A stretch of DNA of 64,000 bases from assembly GCA_003117195.1 (NCBI GenBank), contig BDSI01000005.1, positions 1,720,857 through 1,784,856 on the forward strand, in the 5' to 3' direction. How positions within the stretch are numbered: the first letter of the stretch is position 1; every line of letters starts with the position of its first letter. A program made the translations under genes and the position numbers. The notes below the pieces were generated by a model. The model was given only the letters and a program-made list of their open reading frames with translations. It searched no databases and was not told where the DNA came from. The stretch comes from Eudorina sp. 2006-703-Eu-15. Its lineage: Eukaryota; Chlorophyta; Chlorophyceae; Chlamydomonadales; Volvocaceae. This document shows, piece after piece, positions 33,701 through 47,000 of this stretch.

Positions 33701-36206
33701 GGCCGGCGGGCTGTGGCGCCGCCGCCGATGCCGTGGCGGCGGCGGCGGCGGCGGTAGCAGTCGCAGACGCCGCCGCAACGCTCCCGTACTCGAGAGCGCC
33801 CCCAGCAGAGGCCGCCCGCTGCTGCTGCTGTTCCGAAGAGGCGGGGCGTGGAGCCGGCGGCGCATAAGTGTACGACGCGGGTACCGCAGGCCACTGGTTT
33901 GCTGCGGGCTGCTGCTGCTGCTGCTGCTGTTGCGGGGTCTGTTGCTGTCGCATCTGTGTCACCGCCGTCGCCGTAATGGGCGGTGGCGGCTGCGGCGGCG
34001 GCGGCGACGGATGGTCGAGAGCCTGTTGCTGCGGCGGCGACGGCGACGGATCCTGCGGCGGCTGCGCCGCCGGCGCCTGGGACATATTGTACGACTGCAG
34101 CGAGCGCGCCGACGAGGACGTCGACCACGGCGGCGGCGGCCGCGTCATAGTCCCATGGGGTGACACAGGCGGCGTGCCCGGCGCCGAGCCCGACACCGAC
34201 CCCGTCACAGACGCGATCTGCCCGGTATGGGCATCGTCCGTGAACTCCGCCATGCCGCTGCTGCTGGCGCGGCCGCCGTACGGGTCGTAACGCCGCTGCC
34301 TGAGGCCCTGAGCTGGCCCCGACTGCGGCTGCGGCCGTAGTACCTGTTGCTGGTGCTGGTAATGGTGATCGGATGCACCCGCGGCCGCGACCCCCGAGGT
34401 CGGAAGTGGCGGGCGGCCGCCGGCGGCTGCGGCGCCGCCGCCGCTACAGCCACGACCCACATCGACCCGCAGTCCCCATCCGGCCGCGGCCGCGGCCGCC
34501 CTGCCGGCGCCCGCATCGCCGCTGCCGGCGCCGGCGGCCGCGCCCGCTGCTGCGGATGCGGCCAGCGCGTTGGAGAAGGCGAGTTGAGTCCCCGCAGAGC
34601 CCAGCCCCGCGGCCGCCATCGCCGCAATCAGCTCATCGTTGTTTCCAGTGAAGCTGAGGTGGGGCTCCAGGGAGCCATCCCCACGGACGGATCCGGCAGG
34701 CGCCGCCAGGCACGCAGCCGCCAGCTGGAGGCCGGTGCCGTACATCATCGACTGCCGTACCGGCTGCTCTGGGTGCTGGAGCGGCATCGGTGCGGGGTGA
34801 GGTATGGAGGCCCCGGGTGCGGGTAACAGCACCGGCCCCGCCGCGTCGTGGCCGGCCGCGGACTGCTTTTGCTGCTGCGGCTGTGGCTGCGGCTGCTGCG
34901 GCTGTGGCCGCGGCTGCTGCGGCTGCGGTTGCGGCTGCTGCGGCTGTGGCTGCGGCTGCTGCGGCTGTGGCTGCGGCTGCTGCGGCTGTGGCTGCGGCTG
35001 CTGCGGCTGTGGCCGCGGCTGCTGCGGCTGTGGCTGTGGCTGCTGCGGCTGTGGCTGTGGCTGCGGCGCCTCCCGCCGCGCGAGCACCACCTGGTGCGAC
35101 GCTGGCGGGTCGGGCGGGTGTTCCTCAGTCGACGGCAGCGACAGCGGCGGCGGCGACGGGGGCCGATCCAGCTCCAGACGGGAAGGGAAGGTCCCGTTGT
35201 AGGTGCCGAAACTCAGCGACTTGGCGTCGGCGAGCAATGGCGGTGGTGGTTGGGGTGGCGGTTGCGGTGGCACTTGGCGCGGTGGCGATGGCTCGGCCGA
35301 GGGCGCCATGATGGAATGGAACCCGGGCGGGCTGGCGGGCTGCAGGTGCTCCGCGGGTGGCGAGGTACGGGCAAATGTCAAGGAAGGGCCCGCAGCGTCT
35401 GCCTCCGCGGCGGCATCCGAGCTGGCGCCCGTCGGAGCTGGCGCTGCGCGATCGATCGCGGCCCCAGCTTCCGCGCTTCCTGTCGCAGTTTGCGCGGCGA
35501 GCGCGTACAGGGCCATCTGTGCGCGTATGACCTCATTGGACACGAGACCTACGCCGTACGGACGCGAGCGGGACCCAAGGGTCTGCAGGAGGCTCGAAAC
35601 GTCGGGCAGGTTGTTGGAGTCGATGTTCTGAAGAGGAGGCGGATCCGAGGCCTGCGGCTGTTGCTGTTGTTGCTGTTGCTGCTGTTGTTGCACTGCCTGT
35701 TGTGCATCTGCGCTCGTCGGAGCGTCGTCTCTGGCGTCTCCGGATGTTCCGACCGTGGATGGACGGATCGACTGGTGACCGGGTCCCGAGCTCGGGGCCA
35801 TGAGGATGCTGAGCAGTTCCTGCATACTGTTTTTCTCGCAAATGGGCTGCATTGGCTGACTCCGCTGTGCCTGGCGCGATGTCTGTACGGTGCGTGCGTT
35901 GTGTCTGTCGTCATCGTCGGAGTCGTCGCTGAGGTTGCCGACGGTATTCGCAAACGCGCTGCCACCGTTGTACATTACGACGTCTTGTCGACCCCAAACG
36001 TTCACGTCGCGGCGACTACTCTCGCCGTGCTGACTCGTGAAGCTCGAGTATCGTTCGAAAAAGGGCTGCTCGCCAGCAGCGTCCACCTCGCTCGAATCGA
36101 AATTCCCGCTATATATCTCGTCACATTCACTGCTCGCTTTCCCTTGGAGGCGTCCGCATGGCAAAACCGGCGGCCCCGTTCTGCCGAAGGTGACGTTCCT
36201 AAGCAT
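29720..36206 (-). CDS. VARL-domain (RegA-like, SAND-type) transcriptional regulator
   Basis: Five exons join in phase: complement of 32808-36206, 32355-32447, 31993-32058, 30601-31591 and 29720-30096, about 1,641 residues. The DNA-binding core spans three exons: VNGVFHPDRYLSNQ | DCIFYENKYISRSAFEKAGG then STTAKWHCSIK | VAGTNSVTLANWLNTHGLPV then LK (about residues 1120-1186). This follows the SAND pattern (aromatic-FE-AG-K-W-SI-V) in the volvocine VARL form, the family of Volvox RegA, the repressor of germ-cell fate in somatic cells, and of the RLS paralogues. A basic stretch RKSKRQR right after it looks like a nuclear signal. Both flanks are low-complexity: poly-Q, a QPQPQQ array (34865-35068), Ala/Gly/Ser runs and Pro/His/Gln-rich tail, as expected for regulators. 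It is longer than Volvox RegA (about 1,050 residues). Which paralogue it is cannot be decided here, and upstream noncoding exons are possible. Confidence 0.85.
31737..32297 (+). repeat. Three copies of the GGGCGGGTTCTTTTTNTAAACACA motif in VARL introns
   Basis: Copies at 31737-31777 (degenerate), 31886-31922 and 32269-32297 share GGGCGGGTTCTTTTT, one variable base, then TAAACAC. All lie on the plus strand, antisense to the VARL transcript, in its second and third introns. A further relative sits in a SNARE intron at 23972. The intervening sequence is not repeated. Confidence 0.65.
32064..32100 (+). repeat. GGA trinucleotide microsatellite in a VARL intron
   Basis: About eleven GGA units with near-perfect periodicity, directly upstream (on the minus strand) of the acceptor for the third VARL-domain exon. 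Read on the transcribed strand it forms the TCC-rich pyrimidine tract of that intron. Confidence 0.9.
32655..32708 (+). repeat. 21-bp tandem repeat in the first VARL intron
   Basis: The unit GCTCAATGACCGCTGCGCCT is present about two and a half times in direct repeat. It lies about 100 bp inside the intron that follows the long first exon of the VARL gene and has no recognised function. Confidence 0.85.
34865..35068 (-). repeat. Coding repeat: (QPQPQQP)n tract in the VARL protein
   Basis: In-frame 21-bp repetition on the minus strand encoding Gln-Pro heptads (QPQPQQP), about nine copies, interrupted only by occasional Arg for Gln. It lies in the first third of the protein. A separate poly-Gln run is encoded near 35660-35695. 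Such tracts commonly serve as flexible activation or interaction regions and are likely to vary in length between strains. Confidence 0.9.
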
Positions 36207-38072
36207 AGAGGTGCTTCAGACAATGTTATGTCCAATAATGACTACTTTAATCTGTACAAGGTTTAAATCTCCCACCACAGGTAAGAATGTCCAAGGACGG
36301 CCAACGGGGGCCCAAAGCCCGACCTGGTTTTACGTCGTTTTCATTTTCGCTTAGAACTGGCATGACCAAGGTAAAGGTGATGTAGAACATCCTTAATCTT
36401 GAATATTTTTGCCTCAACAGGCGCGCTGGCGGCCTCACGACAGTTAACCTGCCGTCGGCCCTTTCTCGCACCCTTCTCGGATAGGGCCCTATGCGTACTC
36501 GCCAATGCGAGCCGTTAGCAAATACGCGCGGTACACAATAAGATTACACAAACTACTCTTAAAGTCCCTTTTCAAGGATTTTATGATACTTTCGTCTAAC
36601 AGTGTCTGAAGCGATTGCATACAGGGATTGCAGAAGACATTGGAAGGTGAACGATCTCAAAAGTTCAGGACATGAATGGAGATATTTCTGTTGTTGCAAA
36701 TCGATTTTGCGGCCTGTCCAATGTCATCGTAGCGGAGTGCCCGTGAAAACAGTACGTACCGAGCCGCGGGTCCAACAGCATTGTGGACGCAGAAGTGAGA
36801 TGTCTAGGATTGCAAAGTTGAAAATCATATGAATATCTACACTTCCGCAGTGTCCTGCTTTGAGTTTGTGGGTTTCGACTTAGCATTCGGTTGCACCAAG
36901 CATATTTGCCTGCAATGGACCTACAGCGTGTAAACTTTATCTGTGGTCTTATCGGACCTTGTTTATTGCCTTGCTTGTATGGTAAGCGGAGGGCTGTCTG
37001 CAGCTCGAATGTGATTGATGCCGTTTAAGATACCTATCAGAACAACTGACACAAACATCGATGTGATCCAGAAACTTATCCTCTTTGGGTAGGCGTGATA
37101 GTCATCGTTGCATAACATCACTGTCAGCAGCACAGACTTGACGACCATTATTATTAATTGAATCAATTACAACAGAAGTGTCGAATGCCATGGTGGGTAT
37201 TTGTATGGAGTTGTATGAGACGGGGCGCTCATTACCGTTGGTTTCACGCTAACGGTACCCCTACCTACCTCGGATTGTGTTGCCTCTGGTCCACATTGCG
37301 ATGGTCACACAAACGTTCACCGGTATCCAACGGGCAAGGAAATAAGACCGCAGTCAACAACGAGCTTCATCCGCCATCACCCTCTTGTCTGTGAACTCAG
37401 TGGGAAGAGTCCCCATACACGCAACTGAAGCCCAAGCCACTGGCGTGTTACAGCCGCATCCAGCAGTGGTTGAACTCTGTAACCAGCCACGCAACCAGCT
37501 TCCCAAGCCGATGCCCTCACACCCCTCCGCATTCCACTTGCAACCTCGGTGGAGCAATTACATATTCCCGGGACAAGGGTTATTGCATGGCCGCCATACG
37601 GCCCTGGCCTCGGGTGCGCTTGTTCCGCTGTGCCCTGCCACCCCCAGGTACCGCCTCCTCGGTGCCGGCGCCGTCCGCATCCGCGTCAGCAGCCTGCCCG
37701 GGCGGCGACGCGTTCCCGTCTGCAGCGGCCGCCGCGCCATTTCGAGACCTACGCCGTGCAGGGTGCAGCGAGCGGGCTTCACGCAATTACCGTTCCTGTA
37801 ATTTAGCGCATCAGAAGAGGCCCTTCATGTCCCTGTTTGTAACCTAAGCTTTGCTGTGGTTATGCTCGTTTCATGGTGCTGGTGATGCAGCGTGTACAAC
37901 AGCAACGACGCACAAAGGAAGGTTGTGGGTTCGTGCATGAGTCATGAACGAGCGAATGCATGCATGAATGCGTGAAAGAAAGTGAGGAAGAATGAACGTA
38001 CGTATTCATGAATGAGTGCATTCACCTGGTTCAAGTCGGTGCCAATAACTGATTCAAGCAGGTGCCGTGTGC
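36207..38072. promoter_or_regulatory. Upstream region of the VARL gene and 3' flank of the SMCHD1-like gene
   Basis: No confident gene. The stretch is notably less GC-rich (especially 36.2-37.4 kb) than the genes around it. It should hold the VARL promoter and possibly 5' untranslated exons. A 67-codon minus-strand frame at 36963-37166 encodes hydrophobic residues (ISFWITSMFVSVVLIGILNG) but stands alone. TTACA at 37556 could be the minus-strand poly(A) signal of the SMCHD1-like gene. Confidence 0.4.
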
Positions 38073-41000
38073 TCACCGTTTGGATCCACGTCCGCTCCGG
38101 CCCCGACCCCCACCCGTGCCGCCGCCATGCGGTTGGTCGCCTGCCAGCGCCACGATCTCGCGCTCCAGCTGCTGCATCTCGTCCGACACCTTGTCGTGCG
38201 CAGCCTGGCATTTCCGGGCGGCGGCATCCGCCTTGCCTTGCGCTTCCCCCTCGGCGGCGGCCAAGCCCTCCAACGTCTGCAGCGCCACGGCCAGCGCCTC
38301 CACGTCCGAAATTTGCTGTGCAAGTTGCTTGGCGACGGCGGCCTGGATACCACATTTGCAACGGCAGACGTTCGAATCTGGTTTTCCTTGGGAGGCCTTA
38401 AGGCGCCGTGCGCGAGGGTACCCGTTTGCTGACTGACAGGCTGACAGACTGACAGAAATAGGGTGGTTTTCATTACCAGGACCGCATATCGTTCATTCCT
38501 ACAAGTACCTTCCATCCCATCAGTCCCAACGTACGACCCCACGCCCGCGGTGTATACGGGCATCACTCCTCCACGCCGCCGCAGCAGCCCGCACCCCCAC
38601 GTACCTGACCGCTCTGCGCCGCGCCGAAGCGGACCACCGCGTCCTCCAGCGCCATCACACGAAACCCACTCCCCACCACCACGCCGCGCCCGCTGAGCTT
38701 GCCGCCATCAAGCGTGTAAATATCGCCCAGGCCGGAGCAGCCCAGCGCCTGCCGTCGGGGCGAGGGAAACGCGCGCGCGCACACCTTCTTTTGGGAACGT
38801 TGGTACCGTGTACGGATGTACCGGTATGGCCGGGCCGCCGCCAGCCGCCAGCAGTCGCGCATGGTGCGAGCGATCCGGCGCATTCGTGCTTGGAAGGGCG
38901 AGCCCTCCCCTCCCCCCTGTTAGGCCCTCACCCCGCGGCACCAGCTCCACCCACCTGGACGACGAAGGTGCGGTATGCGGCGGCCTGGTCAAGCGTCTCG
39001 AACACCAGGGTGCGCCCGAGTTGGCTGTAGAAGATGGTGGCCCTGTGGCCCTGGATGACCGGCCGCACCAAATTGACCGCGTAGCCCAAGCAGCCGTGGG
39101 GCCATTCATCGACAGCTGGCCCGGCGTCGGCGGCCGCGCGAACCCGGTCTGCGGCCATGATCGCACCGGTAGAGCGATCAGGGCGACAAAGGACAGCCGG
39201 CTCAGCTCAACTGGTCTCAAACACGCCGTGCAACGGCTGGCTGTGCTCTCGGGCACTTGCGCGCTGTATGGATGGTGAGATTCCGCCCCTTGGCTTCGGC
39301 AACGAGGGTTCTGGCCTTCTGGGAAGGCTGGGCGGTGAGACGTGGAACACGACCCCCCGACCCCCTGGGACACGACACTCTCGGGACGGCAACGCGCACC
39401 TGGGTTGGCGGCCATCAGCATTCGCGTGTGGGGGAGCAGCATGGGCAGCGCCGGGTCCGCTCCGTCGCAGGCGGTCGCCTGCAGGTCGCGGGCCTCCTGG
39501 CTCACGTTGCGCATGGACGCCACCATCTCCACCGCCTGCCGCCCGCCGTCTCCCATGAAGCCCTGCGATGCAGCACCAGCGACACCGGAAGTGTTGGGAA
39601 CGCATATGGGCGCGCACGGCGGCATGGTAGAGGGCACCTTACCTGCACCATGTTGATCGCCAGCATGGAGGGCAGCTGGTTGCGGTTGGCGGTGAGCATC
39701 TCCCTGAGCCGCTTGATGCAATCGTACGTCCGAACCACCAGGATCTGCCGGGGTGAGGGCATGCGGGAGGAGCCATACACAGATACTCGTCAGCATGTCA
39801 ATTGACGGCTTGCAGCGGGCCGGCGAATCAAGGAACAGGCGACTCGTCGGATGCCACGCGGCACAGCGGTTGCTTATGCAGCAGGTACGACAGAACGACA
39901 CCTCCGCCATCCAACGAAATGCGGACACGCACAGGTCCTATTCCGTCGCCTCTCACACTGCAGCCCTACATTACCGTTTCTCACGACTGCCCGTCCACGC
40001 GCAACCTCCCTGCCGTAGTGGCCTCATGGCTCACTCACGCGCCGGCCGCAGCGCGTCACTCACTTGCAGTGTGGACGAATAGGCAGCGGACAGCAGGGCG
40101 GCCAGGTGAGGGTTGTCCACCGTCGCCAGCTGCGCAATGACGCCCACCACCTCGCCCTGGCCCTCTGGGGCGGCCAGGCAGCGATTGAGGGCCATGACCA
40201 CGCCGCTGGTGCTGGGGCCATACCTGCGCGCCAGGATCAAGGGAAGCAACAGACGCGATGAGAATGTTGAGCAGGAGTGCAGTCTTCGTGTTCGCAGTCG
40301 TCATGCTCCGACCGCTACGTCTGTGCGCCGCATGCGCGTTCGCGCGGCCCCAGGTGATGCATCCGTGTACGGTTTCACTGAACAGCGCGGTGATGGCAGT
40401 CAAGCTCAAGAGCTACTGGGCTTGAGGGTAACCTGCCTGGCTGCCAAGGTGTCTTTGCGTTGCTGCGAGGCCGACGTTGCCCGCTGGTGCTGCTCTCTCA
40501 GTCGATGGATAAGCTCCTGTGCCTCAGCCAAGCTCTGTGGCGGGGCTGGCAAGCCTGGAGGCGGGGGAACGCGTGCAAGGGCCGGCCAGCGCGAGTTGGG
40601 GGCCGAGGACTGGCGACACAGTCGGTCCCAGATTGCCCTGATCGTCCCAATCATGTACCCCACCTGCTCGTCGGACAATCTGGTCCGCCTCCGCCCGCGC
40701 CTGGCGCACTGCCTGCTGTGCGGCATCGAAGGCCCTGCGGAAACGCCAGGCATGTACAGAGCGCCTCAGCACAAGTTTGCTCAAGCGACAACGACAGGTT
40801 GCGTCCGGGCAGCCAGCTTCGCAGATCACAAAGCCAACCTACCTGTCGGCTGCGCTCTTGACCTCCTCACGTCGTGCAATGGCGGCCGCCAGCTCATCTC
40901 GCCGCGCGCACAGGCGTTGCAGTGTTGCGGCACGTGCAGCGTCGTCTGAGAACACGACCGGCGCTGTCCAGCAGCACAGCCAGCCTCCACCACCTCCTGC

Positions 41001-44000
41001 CGACATGCCGCCGCCGACGTTCAGTGCTGCAAGCAGACGGAGCTCCAAATGGAGAACCTACGAGGATCCGCAACCGCATCGCAACCAATGCAGTTATGTT
41101 GTTGCCCATTATCTGGATGGGCCAGACGGCAAAGATACAGCGGGCATATCTGACTGCAAGGAGTGTCCCGCTGCCCGCATGTTCGCCAACGCCTGTCGTT
41201 GGAAGACTGCGGACACCCAGGCGGCGGCGCAGCTCCTGATTCGGTCCGTTGCAGAGTCTGCTGCAGTGCAGCAGGCGCGTCTGGCGGTTCCCGATTACAT
41301 GCGACGAATATCACCTTCATGTCGGCGCCTAGCATCAACAGGCTGCACGGCTCAGATGCAGCAAGCGCTCACCGGGCCTGCGTCGTCTGCACCGCCGCTG
41401 CCTTGCGGCGCGGAGCCCACCCTCCCGCTGCCCTCCGCAAGGGCGATCTCGCGGAAGAAAGCCCGCCCGCGGACGTCCGTCACGGCCTCCACCACTGCAG
41501 GCATATCGGCGCTGGCGCCCTGGGCAGAACCAGCGACCAACAGTGCAGGCGGTGGTAGTCTGCCACGTGGCGCATTGACTGCGTGGATAACTACTTCAAA
41601 CTAGCAGCGGCAATATATCATGGCAAAGGAAGCCATCCATGAGTCTGCAACCCGATAACCCGGCGCCGGCTGCTGACCATAACCACATATCATGACAGCG
41701 TCTTACACCCAGCGCGTCTCACACCCAGGCGCCTACAACGTACCTGGAGCGCGGGCAGCTCCGCACCCGCCGCCAGCGCGGACGGAGGTGCCGGCCCCGG
41801 CTCCCCATCGCAGCCGTGCCCCTCCAGGCCGTCCTCCTCGCTGGGCCATCCAAGCACCCATCGCACCGCCACACCGTCCAAGGTCACCGCGTTGCCATGC
41901 TCGTCCCGCAGCTGTACGGCGACCGAGGTCAGGACGGCACGGCCGCGGTCGTCACTGCCGTTCGTCACAGTGATGGGCCCGGCGGCGACCGCGCGGGGGT
42001 CCTGCTCCAGGTTCGCCCGTACGGGAGGCCCGGGGAGCAGCTCAATCGTGTGGCTCATGCTGCGGACGCTCTGCTCAGCATTCGATAGGGTCCTGCGCAC
42101 ATCAGACCGCGTGGACGGACACCAGAATGATGAGAAGAAGATGGCAAAACTCCGTCTGCGCCAGATGGCACGGTGATCAGGTTGCGCAACGTAACCGCGC
42201 CCTTCATTGTCCACGGTCACCCCCAACTTTCACGGTCACGCCCGCACACTGTGGGGGACCTGTCACTTGCATCGTTCGCAGGATGGCCCCCAAAGTGCAC
42301 GTGGGTCGTCGTGTGCTCCCTTTGCTTTACGGTTGCGCCCACCTGGCCAGGTCCGGCCTGAGCTCCACATACTCGGCCGTCACGGAGTACTCGCCGGCCA
42401 CCAGCAGGGCTCCGGGCGTGGTGAACGTCCACAGCATGCGGCTGCCTTGCGACACGCCCTCCTCGGGCGCCTGCGGCTGCAGCATGACGGTGCACGCAGC
42501 GGCGCTGCTGCCTCCGGACCCCGCGCCCGATCCCACGGCGGGCGCAGCGACGGGGGCGTCGCCCCTGGCCGCCGCAGCGGCCTCGGCCGAAGGGGCCTTG
42601 ATCCGCAGCGACAGCCCCGCGCGCGCGACCTCGAAGGGCAACGGCCGGCCATCCTCCGTGGTGACTTCCACCTGGAGGTCGAGGTGCGAGCCCGGCTCGA
42701 GCGGCTCCTCGGGCAGGCTGCACGGCGCGATGGCGACGTGCCTCACAACGTTCTGGGCAACGACCTGAGGGGGCGAAACCATGGGTGTGGCCGGCGCGTC
42801 GGTGTGCAGTGATGAAGCCGTTGAGCTCATGCAAGGCGGTGGGAGTGATCTTGCGGGAAAGCAACATACGTGCATCCCGTGGACGAGGCTGACCTGTGCC
42901 AAGCCGACGACGCGCGTCCCATGAGAGACTGTGCATATGCACGGCAGCAACTCCCGACTGTGTGCAGCATCATGCAACACCATGGGACGGGACGCGCACC
43001 CACCTCAACCGTGAGCATGGCCTCACGCAGCGCGACCTTGCGAGACGCCGAACCCACGCGGATCGCGTAGGTGCCCGGACTGCCCTCCAGCTTCACCTCC
43101 CGGAAGCATGCGCAGCCCTTGTTCACCTGCACGAAGGACAACCGCGAGAACAAACGGTAACGAGCTGCAGATAGAAACTACAACACCTTCCCAGCGAAAT
43201 GAACCAGGCGCATCAGCCATGGATTAACGCACGCATGCCGCATCGTACGTAGCGTGGTCGAGGACCAAGCGACGGAAACTACACGGTCTCGTTGCGTGGT
43301 ACGCCGCCCGGGTGCGAGTACCGACTCACCCTGGCCTTGTTGCTGCCGGCGACGGTCACCTTGGCGGCGTTCCCCGAGCCGTCGGTCGCGATGGCGCTGG
43401 TCTGCAGTGTCAGCTCGAGCCCCGAGCCCTGCTCCTTGTTGCCCCGACCCGTCAGGACCAGGTTCTCAACCTGGTTGCCCCAGTCGTCCGTCATGCGGAC
43501 GCGGAGCTCCCCCAGGCAGCCCCGGGTGCCGCACTGCAGCTGCTGTGGACCGTCGAAGGCGAGTGTCGTCGGCTGGCCTGCGCACGACACGCAGCGACCG
43601 ACAGCGCTCAGGCGCGCAGACCGTAATCGATGCGCCTATGGAGGCCTTTACGCGCCCAGACCCTGTGCCCTGATCTCATTATCCAAACGCGAGGACATTC
43701 AGGTTGTTAAGAAGCGCTGTCGCGTCCTCCTAAGACTGCCTCAACCACGGCCTCTTGTCCCGTCGGACAGCCCTGGATTCCCTCAATGTGCTAGCCTCCA
43801 CATGGATATGTTACCATGATTCGTTCATGAATTCCGGCGTGTGCTAGCCTGCACATTGCAGAGCAGCCCTCACCGGGCAGCAGCTCGACCGGCAGCTCGT
43901 CCGGCATCAGCAACGACTCGCCGCCCGGCCCTTGCGTGTCGCGCACCACCAGTTTGACGGGCCCTACGCTGCCGCCCAGAGCTAGCCGCACCCGGTAGAC

Positions 44001-47000
44001 GTCGGTGCCTGATTGCTGCGACAGCGTGCGCCGTTGGGGGATGTGTGGGTAGGGAGAAGGAAAAGAGGTGCTTGCAGGCCGGCAGGTAGGCCGTGGCTTT
44101 TGAGAGGCTGCACGTCCTTCACATGCACTCGCTTGCCCCGCACAGGTGCATGGAGGACTCCAGCTCGGCGTTGGGGGTTGCAATCGTGACGTAACATGGC
44201 GTACTCAACAGCACGCGAGGAATATCACAATTTCATGAACCCATGGCGGACCCAAGCTACCTGTGACTGGTCCCAGCAGCAGACCCAATCCGCCGTGTCA
44301 TACAGCAAAGGCGCGTCGCCCTGCACTCGGCAAGGCACCACGACGGGTGTGGGACGTTGCCCGGGATCCGTCCAGGACGTGCACCTGCAGCCACATGCAC
44401 GATGCAAGGGCAGTGGCAGTTTCGCAACAGTCCAAATAGCATACTTATACTTTAATTGTACATCTCGGCCAATGACAATCCAAGGACTGGACAAGGAATT
44501 CGGCGACGGATGCTGCGTGCGATGCACTGCCACGATGTGATGCCATCGTAGACACCCACCGGTTGCCATGGGAATCGTGGGCCTCCACCTCCAGGCACAG
44601 CACCGCGCCACACGCCACCACGCCGAGGTTCTCGGTTGCTTGGCTTGTGGACCCACCAGCGCCACCGTGGGCGCACGAGCTGGCGTCCACCAGGCTCACG
44701 CCCCAGGACGCCGGTGGTCCAGCCACCACCAGCACCTCCAGCGCGGTTTCCAGTGTCACCCCGGACAAGAGCGACCCCTCGCCGACGAACCGGATCCAGG
44801 CGCTCATAGGCTCAGTCCCAACCTGCAGCCGCGCGCATGCGTCGTGAGTTGTCAGATACCTATCAGACAGACGCGATGCGAAACAGGCGTGGCTACAACG
44901 TCAATATGGCGGAAGAATGACGAACAGGGCGGCGGGCCGTCTGCGGCCACTGATAGGCGTTCGGGCTTCGTGTGTGGCGGCGGACGCCTGTACCTGATCT
45001 CGCACTGCAAGCGGCGGCAAGTCCAGTCTGGATCCCTCTGTGACCTTGACCTTCTTGCTGCCCTTGCTCCAGGACACTTGCAGCTTGCCTGCAAGAACAG
45101 GCAAGACAAAGTGGGCGGGCAACCCATACCCCACAGCAGTGTCACAGTCCAAAATGCAAATATGGTTTGTCGATACCGACTGAAAGCACAGGATGGTCCG
45201 ACCACCAGAAAGCGTAGGAGTTACCGTATTTTCCACCAGAACGGATTGCGGGAACTGTATCACGTCCGCGCGCAGAGGCGACCCCACGACTGTCCCGAGC
45301 GGCATCACGCACCGGACCTACCTTTGAAGCCGGGCTCCGCCAGCCGTCCCCCCTCATCGAGGAAGGCCAACGACAGGCTGCGGAGCTGCGTGCCGGCCGG
45401 CACATTCCGCAGCACGGCCGCCAGTCCATCTCCAGCCGCGCTTGGACCCACCTCGCAAGGCTGTTTGCCAGGAACGCCGCAGGGGCGGTCCACAGGGCGC
45501 ATTGTTCAACCAATCTTCCGTTCAGCAAGGGATTACGGCAATTTATTGCGAACTGGTACAGCACTGGAAATGAGCCAATCGGCTGCGCTGCCGTCGGCAG
45601 CGCCCAGGTTAAAAACGCCCTGCATGTTTTTCAAGCATATCTCCGTTCCTATCCCTGGATTCATATCGCGGGTACCCACCTCTCCGTCGCACAAAAGTTG
45701 GAGTCCCGCGGGCAGAGTGCACGGTTGCACCACGACGGGCAGGAGCAGATGCGACCAGCCGAAGACAGCACCTGGCGGGTAAACATCCGGTCCAGCACCT
45801 TGAGCCTCCGCAGCCAACTCTAATGCCGCCCGCGGGCCGTTGCCGCGCGCGGTGCAACGGATGGCCAGCCGCATCTCCTACGATTGGAACGGCGGGTTGC
45901 ATGGCCAACCACGGGAGCGTGAACTTACAATCTCCGGACTTGCTGTGAAGGAAGACCACGTCCACGCGTGGCACTCCAATATCCAGCCGTCAAGGTGGGG
46001 GTCAGCGCACCTGCCGGATACCGATGTGCGTTCCATCCGGTGCGACTACACGCACGCCCTGCACTGTGGCCGTGCCTTGGCCGTCGATGTCGAAGGGCGC
46101 GGGATTTGGCTGCAACATCATCCCCTCGAGCTCCAGGCTGGCAGGCAGGTCTGCCGAGGGGCCGGTGCAGTTGCCCCAGGCGTCCAACACCATCACCTGT
46201 GAGGGCAGGCGAAGGAGATGGTGAGGAACAAAGTCGCGGCCGAAATACCTGTAAGTCAGTGACAGCCAACGACCCCAAATGAGCAGCGCGTTCAAGGCAC
46301 GCTGTGCGCCCCTTTGATTGACGTTCGTTCGTCGAAGGCACTGCTGTCATTTCGCTATGCGCAAGGCCACACGCGCACCTGAAACTCAGGCAAGGCCTCG
46401 CCGTTCATGACGCACACGGGCTCGAGCGTCGGCTGCTGGGCTTCCGCTTCCGTCCCGCCTGCGCCGGAGGCGTAAGGGTTGCCTGGAAGAAGGCGAAGCG
46501 CCGCAGGAGGGCCTGGGCGCAGCTTGACGGGAAGGATCTGCAAGAAACATGCGCCCACAGTTAGCGCTCTGCAGAGGAGCCAGTAATCAAGTTGCGTGTA
46601 GCCCCGGGCAAGACAATCCATTTGCTGAAGGTACAGTCCTGCCCGTAAGAGGGGGTCAGCCTCGCCCGTAGAGAACTCACAGTCCCCGCCCCATCCCATC
46701 GATGTCAGTCCCCGCCCCATCCACACCTGGCTGGGCATGTCCGGCAGCGCGATGCGCAGCTGCAAGGCCACCTCCACAACTGCTGGCGACACCGTTTCTT
46801 GGGCGCCGTTGGGCGTCCGGTCAAAGCTTTGCAGCGAGGCCTGTGCGCCACCAGGATGCCCTGCACCACCGGAGCCGCACGACCCAAGCAGCCGCATGCC
46901 CCGAGTGCTGGGTCTGCCGCCGGTTAATCGCAAGTCCTGGATGATGATAGCCTCCGACGAGGTCACCTTCATGGCGCAGCGCCAGGGAAGGTGAAGCACC

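Noticed and set aside
29720..36206. Assigning the VARL gene to regA itself
   Set aside because: Length, domain position and lack of neighbouring paralogues do not support this, and paralogue identity needs a phylogeny that cannot be run here.
34790..36266. Long plus-strand frames opposite the VARL gene (up to 472 codons, Leu/Arg-rich)
   Set aside because: They are the reverse complement of Gln/Pro and Ala codons in the minus-strand exon. The minus frame carries the VARL domain and in-phase splice sites.
36963..37166. 67-codon hydrophobic minus-strand frame
   Set aside because: It looks like a membrane segment but has no neighbours, no splice partners and no recognised motif, and AT-rich sequence often gives hydrophobic frames. 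Kept only as a remark in the spacer entry.
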